Source: Bacteroidota bacterium
GTDB taxonomy: Bacteria; Bacteroidota; Bacteroidia; Chitinophagales; BACL12
DNA length: 40,000 nucleotides
Reading direction: 5' to 3'
Assembly (NCBI GenBank): GCA_016715425.1
Contig: JADKAC010000008.1
Location: forward strand, 1 to 40,000
The notes under the pieces were generated by a model. The model was not told the origin of the DNA. It did not search any database and saw nothing but the letters and a program-made list of their open reading frames with translations. Below are positions 9,301-16,917 of the stretch, one piece after another (the first letter of the stretch is position 1; every line of letters begins with the position of its first letter). Made by a program: the position numbers and the translations under genes.

Positions 9301-9406
9301 GAAAAGAATTCAGTCAGCCAGTTGATAGAATTTTTTCATTTCGATTAAACACAATTCTCGCACAACGTAATAAATTTGAAATTACCCGGCTGACCTTATT
9401 CTTTTC
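9301..9406. repeat. Imperfect inverted repeat, possible miniature element
   Basis: The left arm (9301-9319) has GAAAAGAAT and GTCAGCC separated by three bases. The right arm (9388-9406) has their exact complements GGCTGAC and ATTCTTTTC, also separated by three bases. This gives 16 of 19 paired positions around a 68-base centre with no coding potential. Size and form suit a MITE-like element or a large RNA hairpin. No target-site duplication was identified. Confidence 0.5.
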
Positions 9407-9437
9407 TGCAAGAAGTATGACGTAAATTTTGCTGCTT

Positions 9438-9460
9438 GCCTGCCTGTCCGGTAGGCAGGC
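9438..9460. repeat. GC-rich palindrome, REP-like
   Basis: GCCTGCC (9438-9444) pairs with GGCAGGC (9454-9460) around a 9-base loop and is followed by TTTT. It is a GC island in AT-rich DNA. Translated, it gives the LPTGQAG string often seen in false frames of environmental genomes, which suggests a widespread mobile palindrome. It could also act as a weak terminator on the + strand. Confidence 0.5.
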
Positions 9461-9484
9461 TTTTATACAGTCTTGATCTTTTTG

Positions 9485-9512
9485 TTTCTTTTTGCATCAA
9501 GGCAAAAAGAAA
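9485..9512. repeat. Perfect 11-bp hairpin
   Basis: TTTCTTTTTGC (9485-9495) pairs perfectly with GCAAAAAGAAA (9502-9512) around a 6-base loop. It lies 25 bases from the GC-rich palindrome, so the two may form one composite element. Role unknown. Confidence 0.5.
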
Positions 9513-9699
9513 AGAAATTAAGAAGTGTGATGAAATAGTTTGAAATAGTTTTTTGCGCTGCAAAAATTTAATGCCAGTCAACTGTTTATAATTACTTTCA
9601 TTCAAAATACTTTTCCTATTTCAATTGCAGTTATTACATAAATGACGTTTATGGAATAGTGTGGTACAAGCATCTCACCAGTAATAAAAACTAAAAGCT

Positions 9700-10389
9700 A
9701 TGAACACTAAAACTGCCTTCAATCCATTTCAACACACTACAGTATTTTTTATGTTTGGTGTGCTCATTTCTTTGTTGATTGTGTTATATGCACTCAACTG
9801 GAATGGACCTAAAGTATCTCACAAGATATTAGATTTTTCTTCCGATGATTTCACGGATTTTATGCCGATTGAAATTCATACTGAAGAAATAAAAACAATA
9901 GCACCTGCTCCAAAGCATGTAGAAAAAACTGCGACAGAATCAACCACTGTTGTAAATACACAAGTGATTGAAGTATCCAATACAAAAATGACGTTTGATA
10001 AATTTAATATAGAAGCAATTGATATTAAACCAATACAAAATCCGGTGATAATAACTACTACAGAATCAAATGATAAAATTTATGAAGTAGTGGAACATGC
10101 GCCTGAATTTCCCGGTGGATTATCTGCATTGTATCAATGGTTAAGTCGCAATATTATATATCCTGAATTTGCCCGTGATGCACAAATAGAAGGGATAGTA
10201 TATGTAAGTTTTGTGGTGAATAAAAATGGTATTATCAGCGATGCAAAAATTGCAAGAGGTATTGGTGGCGGATGTGATGAAGAAGTGTTGAGAGTACTGA
10301 GTTTAATGCCCGCATGGAAAGCCGGTATGCAGGGAAACTCCAAAGTGAAAGTGCGTTATAATCTTCCGGTAAAATTCAAACTTGGATAA
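9700..10389 (+). CDS. TonB family protein (energy transducer-like)
   Basis: 229 residues. An N-terminal transmembrane anchor (about 14-32) is followed by a periplasmic linker with several Pro and Thr, then a TonB C-terminal domain (about 130-229). The domain starts with the typical APEFPGG, continues with NIIYPEFARDAQIEGIVYV, and ends with MPAWKAGMQG and VRYNLPVKFKLG. TonB proteins pass proton-motive force from ExbBD to outer-membrane transporters. No exbB/exbD or receptor is adjacent, so its partner is unknown; many Bacteroidota have several stand-alone TonB paralogues. It is transcribed alone, with a hairpin terminator after it. Confidence 0.87.
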   Translation: MNTKTAFNPFQHTTVFFMFGVLISLLIVLYALNWNGPKVSHKILDFSSDDFTDFMPIEIHTEEIKTIAPAPKHVEKTATESTTVVNTQVIEVSNTKMTFDKFNIEAIDIKPIQNPVIITTTESNDKIYEVVEHAPEFPGGLSALYQWLSRNIIYPEFARDAQIEGIVYVSFVVNKNGIISDAKIARGIGGGCDEEVLRVLSLMPAWKAGMQGNSKVKVRYNLPVKFKLG

Positions 10390-10419
10390 CATATAGTTTT
10401 AGTTTAGGTGAAAAAGTGA

Positions 10420-10449
10420 AAGGTCTTGTATTATGCAAGGCCTTTTTTA
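10420..10449 (+). terminator. Intrinsic terminator after the TonB-like gene
   Basis: GGTCTTG (10422-10428) pairs with CAAGGCC (10436-10442, one G-U pair) around a 7-base loop and is followed by six T (10443-10448). It lies 33 bases after the stop. Confidence 0.75.
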
Positions 10450-10507
10450 TTTAAATAAATATGTGATTACATAAATAAATTCAGATATTTTTTCAGAGAA
10501 AAATACA

Positions 10508-10535
10508 CGATACTCAATACCCGATACTCATTACT
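10508..10535. repeat. 7-bp unit array (short copy)
   Basis: Four in-phase heptamers: CGATACT, CAATACC, CGATACT, CATTACT. The array ends at the stop codon of the reverse-strand pseudogene (10534-10536). The same unit type recurs at about 17112-17144. Confidence 0.65.
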
Positions 10536-12188
10536 ATTCCACCATCACCTTCTCAGTATGCAACAATATATTTTCCTGATAGCATTGCAACAAATAAATA
10601 CCTGCACTAAAATTATTGAGTGCGATAGTTTGTATTTCTCCAGCAAATAATTCCTGCTCTAAAATTTTATTGCCAATTAAATTATAAATAATAATGCGAA
10701 CCGGAATTTGTGTTTCTGTAATTGCTGTTAGGTCAATATATAATTCGTTGGTAGCTGGATTGGGATAAATAGTTATGTCTTCATATACATGTAAACTTGA
10801 TTCAATTGATACTGTATTTAAATCAAATGCTACCAACCATGCATCGGTTTCAAAGTAGAAATTTCTTTCATACCCGCACTCAATATCAAAGTCTGGGAAT
10901 GAATCAGGTATGGTATTTTTAATAAAGGCATATAACATATTATCCTTCAAAAGTATGTTGCCATTAAAACTGCCACATGCCAAATCGCCACATGGATCGC
11001 TGCCGCCAAAGTTTTTGCTCCATAATGTATTGAAGTTGCTATCGGTAGCAAACAGCCAGTAATCCAACTCTTCTCCATTGTTATAATTATCAGGCAAGTC
11101 ATAATCAGGCGATGCGCTTGCACCTATAAAGTAAAAATTTCCCTTGTCTTATCTTCAATCACCCGATTAAATCCATCAGATTCACTTCCTCCCCATTGCT
11201 TAAAAAGGTTAAATCAAGATTGGCATTAAAAATTGCCATCGCTCCCTCATCGGAATCATGTTCAGGGAAGTAGGATATAATTCAGATGCCGGATCCCCCT
11301 GTCCAACGATCAAAAATCCATCTTTAAAAGTCATAACCATATGAGCAGGTATAATTATATAAATCTAGTGTCCCCCGACATAAAACTTTCGTCCACAATA
11401 TTGCCGAGGCTGTCTAATTTTACGATCCAACGCTTGTCGCCGCTGATACCGCTATCTGCCAAATCATAGTCATTGCTATGGGCACCTATATTAATGATGT
11501 AATAACCTCGCTCGTTTTCAATGATATCACCCAACGGTCCATCATCCCCACTGCCGCCCAAAACTTTCAACCAAATTATTTCACCAGCACTATCTATTTT
11601 AATTACAATCGCATCATCATCTCCCGCACCACCCGGATAATGAAATGGGATGTCGCCACCGGCGGCACTGCTGCGGCCGGTGAGTAAAAAGCCGCCATCT
11701 TGTGTTGGAAGCAACCCCTCAATCACATCTGTGCCGGGACCGCCAAAAGACTTTTGCCAAAGTTGATTACCAATGTTATCGGTTTTCATTAAACCAATGT
11801 CCAAAAAACCATTATTCTCCCCACAATCTATTTCAGTAGCACCACCATAAATATATGATTCATCGTTAAGTTGAAATATTTTATTTGCAGTAAACTGGCA
11901 ATCATAATATCCTGAAAATTTTTGCCATTCAATATCAAATAAACTATTAAATTTTATAATCCAACCATTTGAATATGGTATCCCAGTTAAATCTCCATTG
12001 GTTGAAGAAGTTAAGATACTGGCTAAAATTCCCCCATCTGTGGTATGAATAGCATCAGAAAAAAAATCATTGGCACTTCCTCCATAACACCTCTGCCATG
12101 CTATCTCCGGCCCGGGGTTTACCTGTGCATTCAGAGCTAAAGCAATTGCAAATAAAAAGGAGGTGATATAATATTTTGCTTGTTGCAT
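10534..12188 (-). pseudogene. T9SS-sorted secreted protein broken by four -1 frameshifts
   Basis: The first part (12188 down to about 11355) has a signal peptide ending ALNAQ and repeats of the form WQ.C/SFGG...D with DGG strands, like the propeller-type protein at 24748-27018. The last part (about 11142 to 10534) continues the repeat (WSKNFGGSD) and ends with a T9SS sorting domain (YPNPATNELYIDL ... NFSAGIYLLQCY). Between them the reading frame shifts four times, near 11365, 11259, 11203 and 11140. Each shift equals one missing base. Restoring one base at each place gives a continuous protein of about 552 residues. The TTG at 11097 that opens the last segment is not a real start. The gene is either a recent pseudogene or the sequence has local indel errors. 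Confidence 0.85.
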
Positions 12189-12327
12189 AGTGGTAGAATT
12201 GGAGAGTAAGGTAATAAATTTTTTCTATTGAAATGAAAAAATAAATTTGATGTTAAGCATCGAAAAAAATATGAGCAAAGACACTAACCTTAGAGATAGT
12301 GAGTACAACATTTTGTAGCTTAGGATA

Positions 12328-12624
12328 ATGGTAATAACATCAAATATTGAAAGTATCAGAAAGTTGTGTAACGCACATTATGTAGAAACAATGTATGTAT
12401 TCGGCTCTGCATTAAATTCAAATTTTAATGATGAAAGTGATATTGACTTTCTTGTCAAATTCAAAGAAATTGATTTAGCAGAATACTTTAATAATTATAT
12501 GGATTTTAAATTGAAGCTTGAATCTTTAGTTGGTAGAAAAGTGGATTTATTAGAGGAACAGACTTTAAAGAATCCAATTTTAATACAATCAATTAACAGA
12601 TCGAAAGAAATGGTGTATGGATGA
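12328..12624 (+). CDS. Minimal nucleotidyltransferase (MNT-type, HEPN/MNT antitoxin-like)
   Basis: 98 residues with the nucleotidyltransferase signature GSALNSNFNDESDIDF: G26-S27, then D38 and D40 as metal ligands. A VGRKVDLLEE strand follows. Small MNT proteins commonly pair with a HEPN-domain RNase; in such pairs the MNT enzyme neutralises the toxin, in studied cases by adding AMP to it. The expected partner reading frame starts inside this gene (ATG at 12617, 8-base overlap) but is broken (see 12617-12843). The MNT gene itself looks intact. A role in a working toxin-antitoxin pair at this locus is therefore unlikely; it may act on a HEPN protein elsewhere. Confidence 0.82.
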   Translation: MVITSNIESIRKLCNAHYVETMYVFGSALNSNFNDESDIDFLVKFKEIDLAEYFNNYMDFKLKLESLVGRKVDLLEEQTLKNPILIQSINRSKEMVYG

Positions 12625-12843
12625 AAATATTTGTTGAGTGTTGTTTTAGAAGGTTTTACCGCAATAATGTTGGGGGTACCGAGTGGGGGTATTAAAAAAT
12701 TTGGGAATTCTCACGATGCTAAGCTTATTGGTTTAAAAAGTTATTCATTCTTATGACAACATATCTAAGAAAATATTTGGTCAATTTTAATAAATCATCT
12801 TCCTAAACTCAAAGCAGAAATTGAGTTACTCATAAAGAAATAA
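12617..12843 (+). pseudogene. Remnant of a HEPN-domain (DUF86-like) toxin gene
   Basis: The start MDENI overlaps the MNT stop, as in intact HEPN/MNT pairs. It soon hits a stop, but conserved HEPN pieces follow in shifting frames: SHDAKLIGL near 12709-12735, then HSYDNISKKIFGQ from 12746, then, after a one-base shift at about 12784, ILINHLPKLKAEIELL ending at a TAA at 12841-12843. Normal family members have about 110 residues; here about 40 codons of the middle seem lost. The HSYD piece is the C-terminal half of the HEPN active site; the arginine before it cannot be read safely. Non-functional. Confidence 0.72.
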
Positions 12844-12923
12844 ATCTTGTGTTCAGGTAGTCGTACTAACCCCCAATGGACAAAGAAATCTTAAAGAAAA
12901 AAAATTGAGATAAAACAAAAACG

Positions 12924-13544
12924 CTACATCCCAAATATCAGATTCGTAAACATGAAACTGAAAAAGCCTAAGAGATATCCGTAATAAATTTCACGGGTTG
13001 TATGTGCATGTAATGCAAGTCGTGCGGAACCAACTAAACCTGCAATGATTATCATAATGATAAATGGATATAATGAATTGAAATTGGTATAAGGTAACAG
13101 CAGTAAAAAAAATGCAACCATTCCACCAACACCTGTTGTATGCATACTAATTTTTAATACAAGTAAATTCATTAAAAATGCAAGCACAATTGAAATGGTG
13201 GACCCCAATAACATAAACGTAATTATGCCATTAAATCCTTCTTTATAAAAGACATAAAATGCCCAGATATATAAAGCAAGTGTTGCTATGTATGGAATGA
13301 TGCGGTCCTGCCGGTCACGTAGATTTACACCTTTCACAAAATTTAATGCACTCATTAATAACACCACCACCGCAGGGAAAAAAAATGTGAGCAATCCTAC
13401 CCGCAACATCAACATATAATTTTCATACGGATCGGGAAAAGTAAATGGGTTGGATTTGATGATATAAATTGTTCCCAACAATGGAAGTAATAATGGTTGG
13501 AATACAACAGAAATTACATGGCCGTAAATATTTTTAATATTCAT
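12924..13544 (-). CDS. PAP2-like integral membrane protein
   Basis: 206 residues from the ATG at 13544 (the frame extends upstream only to a TTG). About six transmembrane helices. Three spots resemble the motifs of the PAP2 phosphatase superfamily in the right order: RDRQDRIIPY (about 75-84) for KxxxxxxRP, SMHTTG (about 132) for PSGH, and ARLALHAHTTREIYYG (about 172-187) for SRxxxxxHxxxD. Several catalytic residues differ, so phosphatase activity is uncertain. PAP2 enzymes remove phosphates from lipids such as undecaprenyl pyrophosphate. It follows rpoN on the same strand with a 64-base gap. Confidence 0.6.
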   Translation of the reverse strand: MNIKNIYGHVISVVFQPLLLPLLGTIYIIKSNPFTFPDPYENYMLMLRVGLLTFFFPAVVVLLMSALNFVKGVNLRDRQDRIIPYIATLALYIWAFYVFYKEGFNGIITFMLLGSTISIVLAFLMNLLVLKISMHTTGVGGMVAFFLLLLPYTNFNSLYPFIIMIIIAGLVGSARLALHAHTTREIYYGYLLGFFSFMFTNLIFGM

Positions 13545-13608
13545 GTAATGCAAATGTACACATAAGCACTTATGCAGAATAACAGTTATACAATACGGTA
13601 AGTGAATA

Positions 13609-15081
13609 TTATAATTCTCTGCGCAATCGGGCTACAGGAATATCCAATTGCTCACGGTATTTTGCTACAGTACGCCTTGCAATATTATATCCTTTTTCAT
13701 GCAGTTGTTCTGTAAGTTCCTGATCGCTCATCGGACTTTTTTTATCTTCCAGATTAATTAAATCATCCAGAATTTTTTTCACTTCACGAGTAGAAACTTC
13801 TTCACCGGCATCATTGGTAAGCGATTCACTAAAAAAGAATTTTAATGAGAAAGTACCAAACTCAGTACTTACATATTTACTGTTTGCCACACGACTCACC
13901 GTAGAAATATCCAGACCTGTAACCTCAGCAATATCTTTTAATATCATTGGTTTCATCCGTGTTTCATCGCCCGTTAAAAAGAAATCATACTGATGCTCCA
14001 TGATTTGATACATGGTGTTGTACAAAGTATTTTGACGTTGACGAATAGCATCAATAAACCATTTTGCAGAGTCTAATTTTTGCTTGATAAATTGAACCGC
14101 TTCTCTTTGCTTTTTATCTTTCTTATCTCCCGCTTTATAATCCTGCATCATCACTTTAAAATCCTGACTGATGCGCAGGTCGGGGGCATTGCGTGAATTC
14201 AATCGCAATTCAAGAGTACCTGTATTATTTATAATTGTAAAATCAGGAATAATAAATTGATTGAACGATGAATTGTTGTCTTTCACCGAGCCACCCGGTT
14301 TTGGATTAAGTTTTAAAATTTCATCCAACACAATCTTCAATTCACTCTCCTCCAACTTCATCTGCCGTGCTAATTTATCGTAATGCTTTTTTGTAAATTC
14401 ATCAAAGTATTCTTCAATAACTGTGATAGCTCTCTTCACATTTTTTGTATGAATTTTTCTTTCTAATTGCAACAACAAACATTCACGCAAATCTCTTGCA
14501 CCCACACCCGGCGGATCAAATCCCTGAACTACATCCAGCAATTCTAAAATCTCTTCTTCGGTAGTAATAATATTTTGAGAAAATGCAAGATCATCCACTA
14601 TCGCACTAATTTCTCGGCGCAAATATCCATCATCATCAATGCTTCCAATAATTTGTTTTGCAATGGATTGTTGTCTGTCATCACAATCCACCATACCCAC
14701 TTGTTTGGTCAGGTTTTCATGAAATGTTTCCAGCACCGGAATCGGCACCGTGCGATTATTTTCATCATCATCATCATAACTATCGCCTCTTGTTTTATAA
14801 TCAGCATAATCATCATCTTCTAAATAATCCGTAAGATCAATTTCTTCATTATTATCCTTTTCCTCCTTGATAGATTCTTCTTCTTCATTCTTATCACTGA
14901 AAATATCTTCTTGTGGTTCTTCACTATCATCTGCAGAAACTTCCAAAGCCGGATTAATCTCCAATTCTTCTTTGATGCGTTGCTCCAACTGATCTGTCGG
15001 CACCTGCAATAGTTTCATCAACTGTATCTGCTGTGGCGATAGTTTCTGTAATAGCTTCTGACTGAGTTTTTGTCGTAACAT
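13609..15081 (-). CDS. rpoN: RNA polymerase sigma-54 factor
   Basis: 490 residues. Region I is the glutamine- and leucine-rich start (LSQKLLQKLSPQQIQLMKLL) that contacts enhancer-binding activators. Region II is very acidic (about 50-110, long runs of D and E). The core-binding domain follows (about 115-300). The C-terminal domain ends with the RpoN box ARRTVAKYRE (about 467-476), which reads the -24 promoter element. All hallmarks are present. Sigma-54 serves promoters that need AAA+ activators; none is coded nearby. A Bacteroidota -33/-7 promoter precedes it, divergent from asnS. Confidence 0.96.
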   Translation of the reverse strand: MLRQKLSQKLLQKLSPQQIQLMKLLQVPTDQLEQRIKEELEINPALEVSADDSEEPQEDIFSDKNEEEESIKEEKDNNEEIDLTDYLEDDDYADYKTRGDSYDDDDENNRTVPIPVLETFHENLTKQVGMVDCDDRQQSIAKQIIGSIDDDGYLRREISAIVDDLAFSQNIITTEEEILELLDVVQGFDPPGVGARDLRECLLLQLERKIHTKNVKRAITVIEEYFDEFTKKHYDKLARQMKLEESELKIVLDEILKLNPKPGGSVKDNNSSFNQFIIPDFTIINNTGTLELRLNSRNAPDLRISQDFKVMMQDYKAGDKKDKKQREAVQFIKQKLDSAKWFIDAIRQRQNTLYNTMYQIMEHQYDFFLTGDETRMKPMILKDIAEVTGLDISTVSRVANSKYVSTEFGTFSLKFFFSESLTNDAGEEVSTREVKKILDDLINLEDKKSPMSDQELTEQLHEKGYNIARRTVAKYREQLDIPVARLRREL

Positions 15082-15097
15082 AATTTTATAACTGCTT

Positions 15098-15130
15098 CAA
15101 AATTAGGATAACTTATTAAGTCCGGCAATA
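15098..15130 (-). promoter_or_regulatory. Bacteroidota-type promoter of rpoN
   Basis: On the reverse strand, a TATTG element (15130-15126) is followed after 20 bases by TAATTTTG (15105-15098). This fits the Bacteroidota -33 TTG and -7 TAnnTTTG pattern and lies 16 bases before the rpoN ATG. Confidence 0.5.
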
Positions 15131-15345
15131 CAGATAGTTATACCTTTTATGAAAAATATTTTGTAATGCATTTAATTTAAAAGACAATACTAACGATATA
15201 AAGTTGCAGGGATTATCTTTTCAAATGATATTAATCTTTTTAATAAATCAGACAATAATTTTTTATGATGATCTAAACATCGGGTTTATAACAGATTATA
15301 TTACACCACTGCAAATAAAGATTATAGGTGATGCATGCAGTTGAT

Positions 15346-15353
15346 TAATTTTG
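15346..15353 (+). promoter_or_regulatory. Bacteroidota-type -7 box of asnS
   Basis: TAATTTTG followed by CAACTC, 25 bases before the asnS ATG. The surrounding TTAATTTTGCAACTC differs by one base from the box before moxR. No clear -33 element. The rest of the 297-bp gap between rpoN and asnS shows nothing else I can support. Confidence 0.5.
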
Positions 15354-15378
15354 CAACTCAAATTTTAATTTTTAGAAT

Positions 15379-16914
15379 ATGCAAATCGAACCATTTCAAT
15401 ATATCAGCAAACTCAGTGACTTTGAAGGAAAATCAGTGGAACTGCGTGGCTGGGTAAGCAACAAGCGTGAAAGTAAAGGACTTGAATTTATTATTTTGCG
15501 TGATGGCAGTGGCTTTGTACAATGTGTGGTTGACGAACAAACAATTAGTGCAGAAATGTTTGAAGCAGCTAAAAAACTCACCTTAGAAAGCTCGGTTATT
15601 TTAAAAGGCAATGTGGTAAAAGATGAAAAACAAATTGGTGGTTTTGAGATAAAAGTTTCTTCATTAGAAGTAATTCAATATGCAGAAAATTATCCGATTG
15701 CTAAAAAAGAACACGGTGTAGAATTTTTAAATGAGAACAGACATATCTGGTTGCGTTCGAAAAAACAATGGGCAATTATGCGGGTGCGCAATCGCATTAT
15801 CTGGGCAATACATAGTTTCTTTCAGGAACATGATTTTTTGCAAATGGATGCGCCGATTTTTACAGGCAATGCAGTGGAAGGAACTACTACTTTATTTGAA
15901 ACGGATTTTTTTGGTCAGCCGGCATACTTATCTCAATCAGGCCAGTTGTATGGTGAAGCACTTGCATTGGCGCATGGAAAAATTTATACGTTTGGTCCAA
16001 CATTCCGTGCAGAGAAATCTAAAACACGCAGACATCTTTCTGAATTCTGGATGATAGAACCGGAGATGGCTTTTTATGATCTGGATATGGATATGGATTT
16101 AATAGAAGCATTTTTAAAATCTGTAGTGAATGATATTCTTACACATTGCAAAAATGAATTGGAAATTTTAGAACGGGATACAACGATGTTGCAAAATGCA
16201 GTTGACATCACTTTCCCGAGAATACATTATGATGATGCAATAAAAATTATTCGTGGTGAACAAGATGTGGAAGGTCGCAATAGTATAAAAACTCTGGAAG
16301 AGGATATGGTAAAATTGCGCACTGAAAAAACAGATTATGAAAAAGAAATTGCAGAGCGTGAACAAAAAATTGCAGCAGGTGGAATGAAAAAAGGAGAGAT
16401 CAATTTTAATCAGAATAAAATTGATACCATGAAAAACGCAATGAAAGAAATTGATGAAAAACTCGGTAATATTCCGCAATGGTTAGAGAGTGCAAAAAAC
16501 TTTGAATGGGGTGGTGATTTAGGTGGTAGTGATGAAACTGTTTTAACAAGATTATTTGATTGTCCGGTGATGGTTTATAACTGGCCTACGCAAGTGAAAG
16601 CATTTTATATGAAGCGTGATCCGAAGGATGAAAAATATGTGAAAGGTGTAGATGTATTAGCACCTGAAGGTTATGGTGAAATTGTGGGTGGCGCAGAGCG
16701 TGAAGACGATTTAGAATTATTAAAAGAGCGCATTATCCATGAAGGATTACCAATGGATGTTTTCGAATGGTATCTGGATTTACGTCGCTTCGGTTCAGTA
16801 CCACATTCAGGATTTGGTTTAGGATTAGAACGCATGGTGATGTGGTTAACCGGCATTCAGCATATTCGTGAAAGCATTCCATTCCCAAGATCTTATGGAA
16901 GATTAAAACCGTAA
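15379..16914 (+). CDS. asnS: Asparagine--tRNA ligase
   Basis: 511 residues. An N-terminal OB-fold anticodon-binding domain (about 1-115: VELRGWVSNKR, FIILRDGSGFVQCVV) is followed by the class II catalytic core. Class motif 2 is FRAEKSKTRRHLSEFWMIE (from about residue 208) and motif 3 is GFGLGLERMVMWLTG (from about 475). The AsnRS-type signature YLSQSGQLYGEALA is present. Between about 295 and 375 lies an extra, highly charged segment predicted to form coiled coil (TLEEDMVKLRTEKTDYEKEI), which makes the protein longer than the usual 430-470 residues. The enzyme charges tRNA-Asn. Monocistronic, with a composite repeat array after its stop. Confidence 0.95.
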   Translation: MQIEPFQYISKLSDFEGKSVELRGWVSNKRESKGLEFIILRDGSGFVQCVVDEQTISAEMFEAAKKLTLESSVILKGNVVKDEKQIGGFEIKVSSLEVIQYAENYPIAKKEHGVEFLNENRHIWLRSKKQWAIMRVRNRIIWAIHSFFQEHDFLQMDAPIFTGNAVEGTTTLFETDFFGQPAYLSQSGQLYGEALALAHGKIYTFGPTFRAEKSKTRRHLSEFWMIEPEMAFYDLDMDMDLIEAFLKSVVNDILTHCKNELEILERDTTMLQNAVDITFPRIHYDDAIKIIRGEQDVEGRNSIKTLEEDMVKLRTEKTDYEKEIAEREQKIAAGGMKKGEINFNQNKIDTMKNAMKEIDEKLGNIPQWLESAKNFEWGGDLGGSDETVLTRLFDCPVMVYNWPTQVKAFYMKRDPKDEKYVKGVDVLAPEGYGEIVGGAEREDDLELLKERIIHEGLPMDVFEWYLDLRRFGSVPHSGFGLGLERMVMWLTGIQHIRESIPFPRSYGRLKP

Positions 16915-16917
16915 AGG

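Larger units (their letters stand above)
9106..9699. other. Gene-free 594-bp gap with several inverted repeats
   Basis: No convincing gene. It holds a hairpin just after batE (9106-9137), a long imperfect inverted repeat (9301-9406), a GC-rich palindrome (9438-9460), an 11-bp perfect hairpin (9485-9512) and a smaller TTTTTGC/GCAAAAA hairpin near 9550-9566. A 23-bp stretch at 9111-9133 recurs at 9577-9599 with 19 matches, so the material between may be one inserted block. A 69-codon frame on the reverse strand (9396-9605) spans the palindromes and looks accidental. Confidence 0.6.

Noticed and set aside
9396..9605. 69-residue reverse-strand reading frame after the bat operon
   Set aside because: It runs through two palindromes and its sequence is explained by them; no family resemblance and no start context.
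10534..11097. Separate small gene starting at 11097
   Set aside because: The supposed start is a TTG inside a frame that continues upstream; the segment is the C-terminal part of the frameshifted gene 10534-12188.
12328..12843. A working HEPN/MNT toxin-antitoxin pair
   Set aside because: The HEPN frame stops after six codons, shifts frame at least twice and lacks its middle; only the MNT gene is intact.
13552..13559. TACATTTG on the reverse strand as -7 box of the PAP2-like gene
   Set aside because: It lies only 7 bases before the ATG, so transcription would start about at the start codon, and no -33 element is visible.
16168..16479. Antisense reading frames over asnS, rpoN, batC and other genes
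   Set aside because: They are shadows of real genes in AT-rich or low-complexity DNA (for example the antisense of the BatC Q/K/D-rich tail) without starts, domains or promoters.
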